A stretch of DNA of 64,000 nt, taken from the NCBI GenBank assembly GCA_016234555.1, contig JACRBJ010000081.1:62001-126000 (forward strand), in the 5' to 3' direction. This document shows, piece by piece, positions 1 to 7,938 of this stretch. This DNA comes from Chloroflexota bacterium. GTDB taxonomy: Bacteria; Chloroflexota; Anaerolineae; Anaerolineales; Villigracilaceae. A model generated the notes under the pieces. The model was not told the origin of the DNA and did not search any database. It was given only the letters and a program-made list of their open reading frames with translations. The stretch's first letter is position 1. Every line of letters starts with the position of its first letter. The position numbers and the translations under genes were made by a program.

Positions 1-275
1 ATCAGGTCGGGCAATTGCGGGCGCAGCATGGGTTCTCCACCAGAGAAGTGAATTTTCTGACAGCCAAGGTCGGCCAGCTTGGTGATGACTTCCTTGAATC
101 GATCCATGGAAATGGGTGTCTCACGCGTTTCGCGCCAGTGCTTGCACATCTCGCATTTGAGATTGCAGCCGTAATTCACCTTGATTTTGACGTAGAGGGG
201 TTTGTAGGCGCGGGCATTCAACACAGCCCTGCGCAGGTCATCTTTTTCCGCTTCGATTTGATCGAGTTTATACAT
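1..275 (-). CDS. Radical SAM protein, N-terminal part (cut by window edge)
   Basis: Reading the minus strand from the ATG at 275 gives 91 codons that run off the window start. Residues about 34-41 hold a CxxxCxxC cluster (CNLKCEMC) that binds the [4Fe-4S] of radical SAM enzymes, followed by KHW as in the SPASM/twitch-type and MoaA-like subgroups. Near residues 79-83 there is SGGEP, the SAM-contacting GGE motif. The N-terminal 30 residues look like a short helical lead-in. The substrate cannot be told because the rest of the barrel and the C-terminus are missing. It is divergent from the EamA gene, with 81 bp between the two starts. Confidence 0.85.
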   Translation of the reverse strand, partial: MYKLDQIEAEKDDLRRAVLNARAYKPLYVKIKVNYGCNLKCEMCKHWRETRETPISMDRFKEVITKLADLGCQKIHFSGGEPMLRPQLPDL

Positions 276-356
276 TAAGGCCTGCGACTCTTGGGTCTCG
301 AAATCCTGTGCTAAGATTGGGCAATTGTATCACTCCCAAAGCGATTGGAATTCATC

Positions 357-1244
357 ATGCGCCTCAAGGCTGACTTAACTCTTTTGGTTGTATCCATCAT
401 CTGGGGCTCGTCCTTCGTGGCCCAGCGCGTGGCGGGGCAGATGGGCAGCGTCTATTATTTCAACGGTGCGCGCTATCTGCTGGCGGCGCTGGTGGTAATC
501 CCTTTTGTAGGACGAAATATTATTTCGTCCTACCCCCGCGAGCAATACAAGTGGATGTTCATCGCGGGCTTCTTCCTCTTCGCCGGCAGCGCGCTCCAGC
601 AGGCGGGCATGGTCTACACCACGGCAGGCAACGCGGGCTTCATCACCGCCCTGTACGTAGTGCTGGTGCCCGTGGCCCTGTTTTTCTTCTGGCGCGAGAA
701 ACCTCACTGGTTGTCCATTGTTGCGGTGGGACTGGCGGGGGTGGGAGCTTTTCTCCTTTCAACGGGCGGAAGGTTCGAGGTCCGCGAGGGAGATGCACTG
801 GAACTGATCGGCGCGTTGTTCTGGACCTTCCACGTCATCATCTTGGGGAAGTTTGCCTCACGCTTCGAGTCGATGTCCTTCTCGGTGGGACAGTTGATCG
901 TCAGCGGACTCCTGAACCTGGGCCTGGGCGTTGTCATCGAGCCGTTTCCCACCTTCGACGGGTCGCTGGTCTTCGCGGTGGTTTATACCGCCCTCTTCTC
1001 GCTGGGATTGTGCTACACCCTGCAAATTTGGGCGCAGCGACATACTCCGCCCGCTGACGCCGCCCTGATCCTCAGCCTGGAATCGGTCTTCGCCGTGCTC
1101 TCGGGCTGGCTGCTGCTGGACGAGCGCCTGGCGGCGATCCAGGTTTTTGGCTGTGTGCTCATCTTTGCCGCCGTCCTGCTTTCACAGTTCAAGGAGTGGA
1201 CCTCAGGCGGGGTCGATCATGATCATCTCGTGGAGGGGAGATGA
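357..1244 (+). CDS. EamA/DMT-family permease
   Basis: 295 residues, the usual length of a ten-helix drug/metabolite transporter with two EamA repeats. The N-terminus (SIIWGSSFVAQR) is the typical first-helix signature of the family, and a Pro/Gly-rich repeat 2 with DAALILSLESVFAVLSGW near residues 239-258 matches the last EamA helices. I use the ATG at 357; a TTG at 345 would add four residues with no better ribosome site. The substrate is unknown; the family exports amino acids, nucleosides and similar small molecules. A perfect 27-bp palindrome lies within the coding sequence at 507-533 and adds a polar FVGRNIISS stretch, probably a loop. Confidence 0.9.
   Translation: MRLKADLTLLVVSIIWGSSFVAQRVAGQMGSVYYFNGARYLLAALVVIPFVGRNIISSYPREQYKWMFIAGFFLFAGSALQQAGMVYTTAGNAGFITALYVVLVPVALFFFWREKPHWLSIVAVGLAGVGAFLLSTGGRFEVREGDALELIGALFWTFHVIILGKFASRFESMSFSVGQLIVSGLLNLGLGVVIEPFPTFDGSLVFAVVYTALFSLGLCYTLQIWAQRHTPPADAALILSLESVFAVLSGWLLLDERLAAIQVFGCVLIFAAVLLSQFKEWTSGGVDHDHLVEGR
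507..533. repeat. 27-bp perfect palindrome inside the EamA gene
   Basis: GTAGGACGAAATA and its exact reverse complement are separated by one base. The insert keeps frame (27 = 9 codons). The outer GTAGG/CCTAC ends resemble those of the palindromes at 41305-41327 and 41355-41378, so it may belong to the same dispersed mini-repeat family. Confidence 0.8.
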
Positions 1245-1254
1245 TCGCTGTGTA

Positions 1255-2124
1255 TCACTCGGCCAGCTCGATCCTGGTGATGTTGGAAATGCAGGCTTCC
1301 CCATCTGTGGTTTGGCAAATCTTTCCTGTCACCTTGATGCGTTGGCCGACGAATGCGAAGGTTCCGTCGTTGAGGCGGATGCGCACGTCCCATTTTTCAT
1401 AAGGGTCTGGCAGGGCCTTCATCTGATTCGGGGAGGGTTCGACGCCAGGCGCGGCCACGCGCACAAAGATCGTGATTTTATTGGAGGAATTGGACGACTC
1501 GGCCAGCAGAATGCCGCACTCCGAATCGCAATGGGTGCTGCCGAACATCACCAGTGTCCCGCTCATGATGACCCGCGTGCCCTTTTCGTAATCGTTGATC
1601 GTATCGAAGCTGACCTCGACGGGTTTCGGCGTGGAGGTGGGCGCTGGTGTGCGGGAGCGGGTCGCCGTCGGTGCGGGCGTTAACGTCTGCGTCCTGGTCG
1701 GTATTGGCCTGGGAGTTTCGGTTGCCAGGGCCTTCGACAACCCGGGCATGGCATAGACGAAGGCCACGGCGCATATCACGGTCAGGACCAGGCAGGCGCC
1801 CATCAGTCCCAGAAAATAGGTGCCAATCCCCTTCTTTTTCGGCTGGTAGGGTTGGGCAGGAAGGCTGCCAGCCCGTGCGCCCGGACGGATGGATTGCGGA
1901 GCTGGCTCGATCAGTTCACTTTTGAAACGAATATCCACCAGAGAGGCGCCGCAGCGTTGGCAGCCATAGTATTCATTCGCGTTCACTACCTGGTGGCAGG
2001 TTTGACAGTAGCCCGCACGGGTCACCTTGAATTGTGCGCCGCAGGAGGTGCAACTCACCGCCGTCAGCGGGATCGTTTCTGAACAGCGCAGGCACTTTTT
2101 TTGATCGTTGCCGATGTTCTCCAT
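1255..2124 (-). CDS. Zinc-ribbon membrane protein, paralog 1
   Basis: 289 residues. The N-terminus has four CxxC pairs (CLRC, CTSC, CQTC, CQRC) within about the first 60 residues, i.e. two zinc ribbons; one transmembrane helix lies at about residues 105-125 (YFLGLMGACLVLTVICAVAFVYA); a Thr/Pro-rich linker follows at about 135-170; the C-terminal 115 residues resemble a small beta-barrel (OB-like) domain with two Cys pairs. The start at 2124 has GGAGG seven bases upstream. It is 17 bp downstream of a related zinc-ribbon gene and is probably cotranscribed. Function unknown: likely cytosolic ribbon, membrane anchor, extracellular domain. Confidence 0.8.
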   Translation of the reverse strand: MENIGNDQKKCLRCSETIPLTAVSCTSCGAQFKVTRAGYCQTCHQVVNANEYYGCQRCGASLVDIRFKSELIEPAPQSIRPGARAGSLPAQPYQPKKKGIGTYFLGLMGACLVLTVICAVAFVYAMPGLSKALATETPRPIPTRTQTLTPAPTATRSRTPAPTSTPKPVEVSFDTINDYEKGTRVIMSGTLVMFGSTHCDSECGILLAESSNSSNKITIFVRVAAPGVEPSPNQMKALPDPYEKWDVRIRLNDGTFAFVGQRIKVTGKICQTTDGEACISNITRIELAE

Positions 2125-2141
2125 GATCCTGCCTCCGTTAT

Positions 2142-3239
2142 CTATTGTGAAAATTGTGTAAAGGCCAGCCCCAAAAACGCCAGCAGCAATACCGCCAAAA
2201 TTCCAAGGAAGATCAGGCGCCACCACTCCAGCCGCTCGATGATGCGAACCTGAAAAGTCTGTTCCAGGCGGGTTCGCAATACCTCCATCTGTTTCTCGTG
2301 GCCGAAGACCGTCACTCCGCGGATGATCCTGGCGCGAATCTTGAGCGGCCGTCCTTCCCGCGTGACGCAATGCAGCGTCATCCACTGTGGAATTCCAAGC
2401 CAGGTCGAGATCACACCTTTGGTGATGCCTGTGATTTCCTTCTGCTCGCCGTCCATGAACTCGAAAGTTGCGCTTGCCGCGCCGAACCTGACCCTGTGGA
2501 TTTTGGTCTTGTCCACCACGATCGTTCCCGCCGCCATGTCGCCCAGCCGCTGGTTGAATCGGGATGCGGAGATGATGATGGCGCCGATTAGATTGGTTTC
2601 GAACAATCCGATCAGGGCCCGCAGGAAAGCGTGTCCATACTTCAGGCGGGAGCCGTCCAGCCGTACCACCTTGAGGCGGATCGGCCACACGCCGACGACC
2701 TTGCCGAGAGTCGTTCCAAAGACAGCCTCCTGGATGGAAAAGTAGAGGATCCAGATGAGGGGCGGCAGGATCACGATCAGGAGCGCAAAAGTCGATCCGA
2801 CGATTGTTCCCACGGGATCGCTGGAGTTGACCAGTGTTGACAGGAACCCGAAGAGAAACAGGATGGAGGTAAATATGAAGCTGAAGATCAATCCAACGGC
2901 GATCTGGTCGACGATGGATGCTGAAAACCGCAATCCAACTCCCTCTCCCATCCGCACGAAGGCCACCATCTCTTCCGCAGGGGCGGCGCTTTCTGCAACC
3001 GCCTGAGCGGCAGAGTTATCGATCAGGCGGCTTTCGACGTGACGGTCGATGACCTCGCCCCCGCAGTGTTTACATTTTCCATCAGGATCCACATCCATGA
3101 CCTCATGACAGGCGGGGCAATATCCCTGCAGGCTGACCTCGAAGCGCGCCCCGCAGAAGCGGCATACCCGCGCTTCGGCCTGGATCTCCTCCGTACAGGT
3201 CGGGCATTTTTTTGTGGTGATGACTGAAGCATTGATCAT
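2142..3239 (-). CDS. Zinc-ribbon RDD-family membrane protein, paralog 2
   Basis: 365 residues. CPTC, CRFC, CPAC and CKHC pairs in the first 62 residues form the same double ribbon as in the flanking genes. Residues about 100-245 form an RDD domain (FSASIVDQIAVGL, then FGTTLGKVVGVWPIRLKVV and FNQRLGDMAAGTIVVDKT) with several membrane helices. A further soluble segment (about 250-335) precedes a final helix near the C-terminus. The start at 3239 has AAGGAG eight bases upstream. RDD proteins are membrane proteins of mostly unknown role, some linked to ion transport. What the ribbon binds is unknown. Confidence 0.85.
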   Translation of the reverse strand: MINASVITTKKCPTCTEEIQAEARVCRFCGARFEVSLQGYCPACHEVMDVDPDGKCKHCGGEVIDRHVESRLIDNSAAQAVAESAAPAEEMVAFVRMGEGVGLRFSASIVDQIAVGLIFSFIFTSILFLFGFLSTLVNSSDPVGTIVGSTFALLIVILPPLIWILYFSIQEAVFGTTLGKVVGVWPIRLKVVRLDGSRLKYGHAFLRALIGLFETNLIGAIIISASRFNQRLGDMAAGTIVVDKTKIHRVRFGAASATFEFMDGEQKEITGITKGVISTWLGIPQWMTLHCVTREGRPLKIRARIIRGVTVFGHEKQMEVLRTRLEQTFQVRIIERLEWWRLIFLGILAVLLLAFLGLAFTQFSQ

Positions 3240-3275
3240 GAGCGGGACTCCTTTTTGTGAATATCGGCATCCTGG

Positions 3276-4340
3276 CTAGGGCGCCACAATGAAGTATTGC
3301 CCATCGCTCTCTGCAATCTCTGTCCCATTGGAGTTGTAGGCGTAGATGACCCAGTAATATTTGTCGGGCGTCAGGGAGGTGGAGAGGGTGTATTGGGTTG
3401 CCGAAACTTTTTCGAACATCACGGTGTCGGCGATGTATACCTTGTAGTATGCCGCGCCTGAGTAAGCCTTCCAGGTCAGGGTGATCGTATCGGATGGGAC
3501 TGTCGTGTCGTCACTGGGGGACAGAATCTCCAGGTCATATTTGATGATATTTGCGTCGCGGATGGTCGCGCTTTGACCGTCGACAACCGTGACATTAAAG
3601 CCGAGCCACCCAGTCTCGTTCTCCTGCCCCGGGATTTTCGTGATGAAGTCGTACTCGCCCGCCGGCAGCCCGCCGATGGTGTAGTATCCATCACTGCCTG
3701 AAACCGCGCTGTATTCCTGGGATTTGCATCCGCCAAACATGCCCCAATCCGTGCATAATTTGACGGTGACACCGGCCATGGGCTGGTCATTCCACATGAC
3801 GCGGCCCGTTGCCGTGCCTGACCCGCCCACGACGGGGACGGCGGCCGTTTGCGCAGAAGGATTGGGGCTGGCCACGGCTGCCAGAGTCGCTGCCGGCACG
3901 GTATTCGGCAACAGGGGAGTGGCGGCGATGGCGGTATGGGTGGGTCGCTGTGCGAAGAGATTGCCTGGCAGGGCCAGGTTCAAGCCCAGCACAACCGGCA
4001 CCAGGCACAACCCCATGAGGGTCAGCAGACTGATGATGAGGATTCCGCCGTAGACCCACCGGGAAATCTTTGGTTTTGGGGCGGCCGCCGCTGGTATTTT
4101 TGCGTTGGGAAGGGCAGCTGCCGGTTCTCCATCGATGTGTCTGCTCTGCACATGCAAATCCATGACTGGATTGCTGCAAACCTTGCATTGGCCGTTCTCG
4201 TCCGCTTCCCGCACCTGGTGGCAGTTCTGGCAATAGCCATTGTGGGTTACTTCGAAATGAGCGCCGCAAAACTTGCAGATGGCTGCTTCGAGTTTGATTT
4301 CCTCTGCACACATTGGGCATTTCTTGAGTGTCTCGTTCAT
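3276..4340 (-). CDS. Zinc-ribbon membrane protein with extracellular beta domains, paralog 3
   Basis: About 354 residues. CPMC, CKFC, CQNC and CKVC pairs at the N-terminus repeat the double-ribbon design; one transmembrane helix (WVYGGILIISLLTLMGLCLV) sits at about 95-117; a Ser/Ala/Thr-rich linker leads to a carboxypeptidase-regulatory-like (CarboxypepD_reg) domain (GRVMWNDQPMAGVTVKLC, YYTIGGLPAGEYDF) and a C-terminal fibronectin-III-like segment with LTWKAYSGAAYYKVYI. Two ATG codons are tandem (4343 and 4340); AGGAG is seven bases from the second, which I prefer. First gene of the three-gene zinc-ribbon set. Function unknown, probably a sensor or surface anchor. Confidence 0.8.
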   Translation of the reverse strand: MNETLKKCPMCAEEIKLEAAICKFCGAHFEVTHNGYCQNCHQVREADENGQCKVCSNPVMDLHVQSRHIDGEPAAALPNAKIPAAAAPKPKISRWVYGGILIISLLTLMGLCLVPVVLGLNLALPGNLFAQRPTHTAIAATPLLPNTVPAATLAAVASPNPSAQTAAVPVVGGSGTATGRVMWNDQPMAGVTVKLCTDWGMFGGCKSQEYSAVSGSDGYYTIGGLPAGEYDFITKIPGQENETGWLGFNVTVVDGQSATIRDANIIKYDLEILSPSDDTTVPSDTITLTWKAYSGAAYYKVYIADTVMFEKVSATQYTLSTSLTPDKYYWVIYAYNSNGTEIAESDGQYFIVAP

Positions 4341-4343
4341 CAT

Positions 4344-4945
4344 GTTTCTCCTCGACGATCCGGGCGATGCCCGGCAGAAACGGGTTACCTGTAATCAAAA
4401 TTCATTTCCCATCGAAGGCGCTGTCGGCTATCGCATGAACTTCAATTTGACAGGCAGTTGGGGAATCCAGTCTGTTGCTTGAAACAGACGAAAAAAACTG
4501 TCGACACATTCTCCAGCATATGGAATGCATTCGACAGATTGGGATCTTGACCTGGTTTTTGAAAGCTGATTGTTCGCGCGCTTTTGAGAATGTCCCCCCG
4601 CCCAAATGAATAGCCAAATTATCCCTGCCCCACCGATAAAAAGCTGCAGTACCTCCTGCCGCACAAAGCCCTCCGCAACGCGGAACCTGCCATCCCAACT
4701 CAAAATAAGATAACAATATCCGATTTCATTATCGCTCTTCCGGCGGGAAATTCAAGAGCCAAAAAAATTGTCCTTGGTCATTCTTTTCAACCGACCTTTC
4801 TATCCCTGGAAATTGTGCAAGACAGGGACATTGTTTTTGTACTCGGATTTTCAAAAAGGCTCATCGGCACAAAAAAGGGTTTGGCAGGCCCATTCAACTA
4901 ATGTTATAGTTGGCAGGGAAATTTTCCCCAAGGCCAATTACTCCC
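4344..4945. other. Gene-free, lower-GC stretch
   Basis: About 600 bp between the divergent zinc-ribbon and glycosyltransferase groups. Base composition is clearly poorer in G+C than the flanks. Open frames on the minus strand (4402-4716, 4428-4703) translate to sequence without recognizable domains, and I do not call them. The only supported element is a promoter near the right end. Confidence 0.5.
4881..4910 (+). promoter_or_regulatory. Sigma70-type promoter for the glycosyltransferase group
   Basis: TTGGCA at 4881-4886 and TATAGT at 4905-4910 with an 18-bp spacer. It would drive the truncated GNAT fragment and the three membrane glycosyltransferase genes downstream. Confidence 0.5.
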
Positions 4946-5137
4946 ATGTCCGAAGAAACCGTCATCTCCTTCCTGCCTCCAATCCCTAACCGCTTTGCGG
5001 ATTTCGAGCGTCTCTTTGCCCCGAGCGGGACCTGCGGCGGTTGTTGGCGCGCGTTCTGGAAACTGCGGGGCCGTGCTGTGGAAATAGCGCGGCGTTCCGC
5101 ACTGCGTCCCATTTTTCGTTATGTGATCGGGGAATAA
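4946..5137 (+). pseudogene. Truncated GNAT acetyltransferase fragment
   Basis: A 63-codon frame from ATG 4946. Residues about 7-35 read as FLPPIPNRFADFERLF followed by CGGCWRAFWKLRG. This corresponds to the N-terminus of a GNAT subfamily in which a helix (PERWxDFExLFG) is followed by the GACGGCWCMWWR signature. The acetyl-CoA binding part (R/QxxGxG/A) is absent; after the signature the frame runs about 20 unrelated residues to a TAA at 5135. That stop directly abuts the GTG start of the next gene. Probably the stump of a GNAT gene whose body was lost; a real short peptide gene is less likely. Confidence 0.5.
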
Positions 5138-6406
5138 GTGAAACGATCCTTCAAATCGGGGCTGACCCCCACTGAATTCCGTTTTCTGGTGCTGGCCTTT
5201 CTTGCGGTCGTGCTTCTGTTTTCCGCCTTCATGGTTGCAAACGTGTATGCGGCGCGCGGATTGGGCAAGGGCGGCGGCATTCTCATGTTTTGGAAGGCCG
5301 CCCGCATCGGGGTTCACCTGGAACAAGGCGAACCATACAGCGGCGCCATTGCAAACTTCGTGCAGCCGCAGGTGTATGGCCGCAGCGCGCAGGCGGGGGA
5401 GAATCCCTACTTTCTGGACCTGCCCTTCCCTCTGCTGCTGCTCTACGCCCCGTTCAGCCTGTTTGGCGACCCCACCCTGGTGCGCGGAATCTATCTCCTG
5501 CTTTCCGAAGTGGGGCTGTTGCTGCTGGCTTATTTCAGCTTGAACCTGTCCGAATGGCAGCCGCATCGCTTGTTCACCATCCTGTTTTATGCCTTTGCCG
5601 CTCTCGGGATTTACAGCCTGCTGGCCTTGCGTGAGGGCAGTCCTGTCATCCTGATGGGGGTGTTCTATGCGGGCATTCTGCTGGCCCTGCGCATGAATCT
5701 GGACGATGTTGTGGGCGCGCTGCTGGTGCTTTCCTTTTCCCATTGGGAATTTGGGGCTCCCTTCCTGCTGTTGGTTGTCGCGCGGGTGTTTGCCCATAAA
5801 CGCTGGCGCACGATCAACAGCTTTTTGCTGATCTCCGCGATCCTCACCGCCATTTCCTTTTTTATCTATCCAGGCTGGGTCTTTCCCTGGGTGGTGGGAA
5901 TCTTTGCAAACTGGTCGGCAGATTTTGGCATCACGCCAGGCGCGATTTTCATTCGTTGGTGGCCCGAGATTGGTTCCCGCCTGGGCTGGGGCTTGACTGG
6001 GCTGTGCATCCTGATCCTGGCCTTTGAATGGGCCCGGGCGCGTGACGCCGAGTTCCGCCGTTTTTATTGGACGGCCTGCCTGACGCTGGCAATCACCCCG
6101 CTCTTGGGCATGCGTTCGGCGCTCGAAAATCTGGTCCTGTTGATCCCTGCGGCGGCATTTGTCTTTTCTGTTGTCCGCGAGCGCTGGAAGGCGGGCTACT
6201 GGCTGACCGTGTCCCTACTGCTGGCCTTCCTCGTCATTCCCTGGGTCTTGTTCTTTGGCGGCTTTCTCGAAGCCTCGCTTCGCAAGGATTTGCTTTTCCT
6301 CTTCCTGCCCGTCGTCACCGTGATCGGTCTGTATTGGATCCGCTGGTGGGCCATCCGTCCGCCGCGTACCTGGACCGAACGCGTCACCCGCCCCGAGTAC
6401 AGATGA
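5138..6406 (+). CDS. Polytopic membrane protein, GT87/DUF2029-like
   Basis: 422 residues with about ten hydrophobic helices throughout and short polar loops, e.g. FLVLAFLAVVLLFSAFMVANVYA at the N-terminus. The pattern (first helix, then a periplasmic loop with a long-distance Gly-rich FWKAARIG stretch, then many helices) resembles GT-C folds such as GT87 (DUF2029) mannosyltransferases that use polyprenyl-phosphate sugars. I start at the GTG at 5138, directly after the stop of the GNAT remnant. Its stop overlaps the next ATG (ATGA at 6403-6406), so the two are translationally coupled. The sugar and acceptor are unknown. Confidence 0.7.
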   Translation: MKRSFKSGLTPTEFRFLVLAFLAVVLLFSAFMVANVYAARGLGKGGGILMFWKAARIGVHLEQGEPYSGAIANFVQPQVYGRSAQAGENPYFLDLPFPLLLLYAPFSLFGDPTLVRGIYLLLSEVGLLLLAYFSLNLSEWQPHRLFTILFYAFAALGIYSLLALREGSPVILMGVFYAGILLALRMNLDDVVGALLVLSFSHWEFGAPFLLLVVARVFAHKRWRTINSFLLISAILTAISFFIYPGWVFPWVVGIFANWSADFGITPGAIFIRWWPEIGSRLGWGLTGLCILILAFEWARARDAEFRRFYWTACLTLAITPLLGMRSALENLVLLIPAAAFVFSVVRERWKAGYWLTVSLLLAFLVIPWVLFFGGFLEASLRKDLLFLFLPVVTVIGLYWIRWWAIRPPRTWTERVTRPEYR

Positions 6407-7938
6407 ACCGTCGCTCCTACCTATTCCTCTTTTTGATCGCCCTGGCCGTGCAGGCCGTCGTGGCTTCGTTGCAAACCATCCCCGGCTACCTCGACGCCGA
6501 TTACTACTTTTTGGGCGGGGTGCAGCTTGCGCAGGGGAAAGGCTTTACCGAGCCTTACCTGTGGAATTCTCTCGACGACCCGGCCGGCCTTCCGCATCCC
6601 TCGCATGGATACTGGCTGCCGCTGGCCTCCATCGTTTCCGCATTGGGCATGTGGTTGACGGGACAGCAGACCTACGCCGCGGGACGCCTGTTCTTCATCC
6701 TGATCGCGGCTCTCGTCCCACCGTTGACGGCGGCCCTCTCCATCAAATTTTTCCGCACCCCAGCCTTCGCCTGGACCTCCGGCCTGCTGGCCGTTTTCCC
6801 TGTGTTTCACCTGCCCTTTTTGCCCGTTCCCGATAATTACGGCATCCTGATGATCCTGGGCGGACTCTACTTCCTGCTGGCCGACCGTCCGCGCCCCTGG
6901 TTCTGGCTGGGATTGCTGGCCGGGTTGATGTCTCTGGCGCGCAGTGATGGCCTGCTCTGGCTGGCGCTGACTTTTCTCTTCATCTTCTGGCGCATTCGTG
7001 ACGGGAAGCAGCCCATCTCCGCCTGGTTCCAGCCTGTTGCTTTGGCCTTGCTGGGTTTCCTCCTCATCATGGGACCCTGGTATGCGCGCAACCTGAGCGT
7101 CTTCGGCGCGCCCATGTCGCCCAGCGGCAGCCGCGCTCTCTGGCTTACCGTCTATGACGAGACTTTCATTTACCCGGCCTCGCAGCTCAGTTTGCAATCC
7201 TGGCTGGCCAGTGGTTGGGACGCGATCCTCGGCGTGCGTTGGTGGGCCTTTACCAATAACATTCAAACCGTCTTTGCCGCGCAGGGACACATCATCGTGT
7301 TTCCGTTCATCCTGGGCGGGATGTGGCTCCTGCGCAAGGATCGCCGCGTGCAGTTGGCGATGTTGGCCTGGGCGGCTCTTTTCCTCGTGATGACCCTCAT
7401 CTTCCCCTTTGCCGGCTCGCGCGGAAGTTTCTTCCACGCGGGCGCGGCGCTCCAGCCTCTTTTCTGGGTTCTGACCCCCCATGCGCTGGAGCAGGTCGTG
7501 GCCTGGGCGAGGAGCCGCGGACGGTTCACCAATCATGCCTACGTCGTGTTTCGCATTGCCCTGCTCCAGGTCGTGATCATGCTCTCCATCTGGGTGGTCT
7601 GGACGCGTGTCATTCAAAATGGCTGGCAGGAAGGGGAACTGTCCTATCCTGCCGTGGAGCAATTCCTTGTGGAGCGCGGCGCTGCGCCCGGGGATCCGGT
7701 CATCGTGCTGAGTGCGCCCGGCTATTACATGATGACGGGCCGCCCCGCCTTCGTCCAGCCCTACGGTGACGTGGATACCCTGCTGGCGGTGGCGGAACGC
7801 TACGACATCCATTATTTTGCCTTCGAAGCGCAGGGCAAGTTGAAGCCCCTCCGCGACCTGTACGATCATCCCGAAATGTATGCCGAGATCGAATACATGG
7901 GTGAAGTGAATGACACGCGCATCTACCGAATTCCGTAG
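6403..7938 (+). CDS. GT-C type membrane glycosyltransferase (GT39/ArnT-like)
   Basis: 511 residues, ten or more transmembrane helices. The N-terminal helix is followed by IPGYLDADYYFLGG, the acidic loop after the first helix that in GT39/GT83 enzymes holds the catalytic Asp. A soluble C-terminal portion (about 420-511) follows the last helix. The start ATG at 6403 overlaps the upstream stop, and the 3' end overlaps the next gene by 29 bp, so this is the middle of a tightly coupled three-gene unit. Probably transfers a sugar from a lipid-phosphate donor at the outer membrane face; the product is unknown. Confidence 0.75.
   Translation: MNRRSYLFLFLIALAVQAVVASLQTIPGYLDADYYFLGGVQLAQGKGFTEPYLWNSLDDPAGLPHPSHGYWLPLASIVSALGMWLTGQQTYAAGRLFFILIAALVPPLTAALSIKFFRTPAFAWTSGLLAVFPVFHLPFLPVPDNYGILMILGGLYFLLADRPRPWFWLGLLAGLMSLARSDGLLWLALTFLFIFWRIRDGKQPISAWFQPVALALLGFLLIMGPWYARNLSVFGAPMSPSGSRALWLTVYDETFIYPASQLSLQSWLASGWDAILGVRWWAFTNNIQTVFAAQGHIIVFPFILGGMWLLRKDRRVQLAMLAWAALFLVMTLIFPFAGSRGSFFHAGAALQPLFWVLTPHALEQVVAWARSRGRFTNHAYVVFRIALLQVVIMLSIWVVWTRVIQNGWQEGELSYPAVEQFLVERGAAPGDPVIVLSAPGYYMMTGRPAFVQPYGDVDTLLAVAERYDIHYFAFEAQGKLKPLRDLYDHPEMYAEIEYMGEVNDTRIYRIP

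Noticed and set aside
4402..4716. 104-codon minus-strand frame in the gap before the GNAT remnant
   Set aside because: No domain, no plausible ribosome site; probably chance in low-GC DNA.
4904..5797. Long minus-strand open frame opposite the first glycosyltransferase gene
   Set aside because: Its translation is Gln/Arg/His-rich and lacks any domain; it mirrors the codon bias of the plus-strand gene.
6421..7869. 482-codon minus-strand open frame opposite the second glycosyltransferase gene
   Set aside because: Charged, low-complexity translation with no homology-like features; the plus strand has a clear multi-pass protein.
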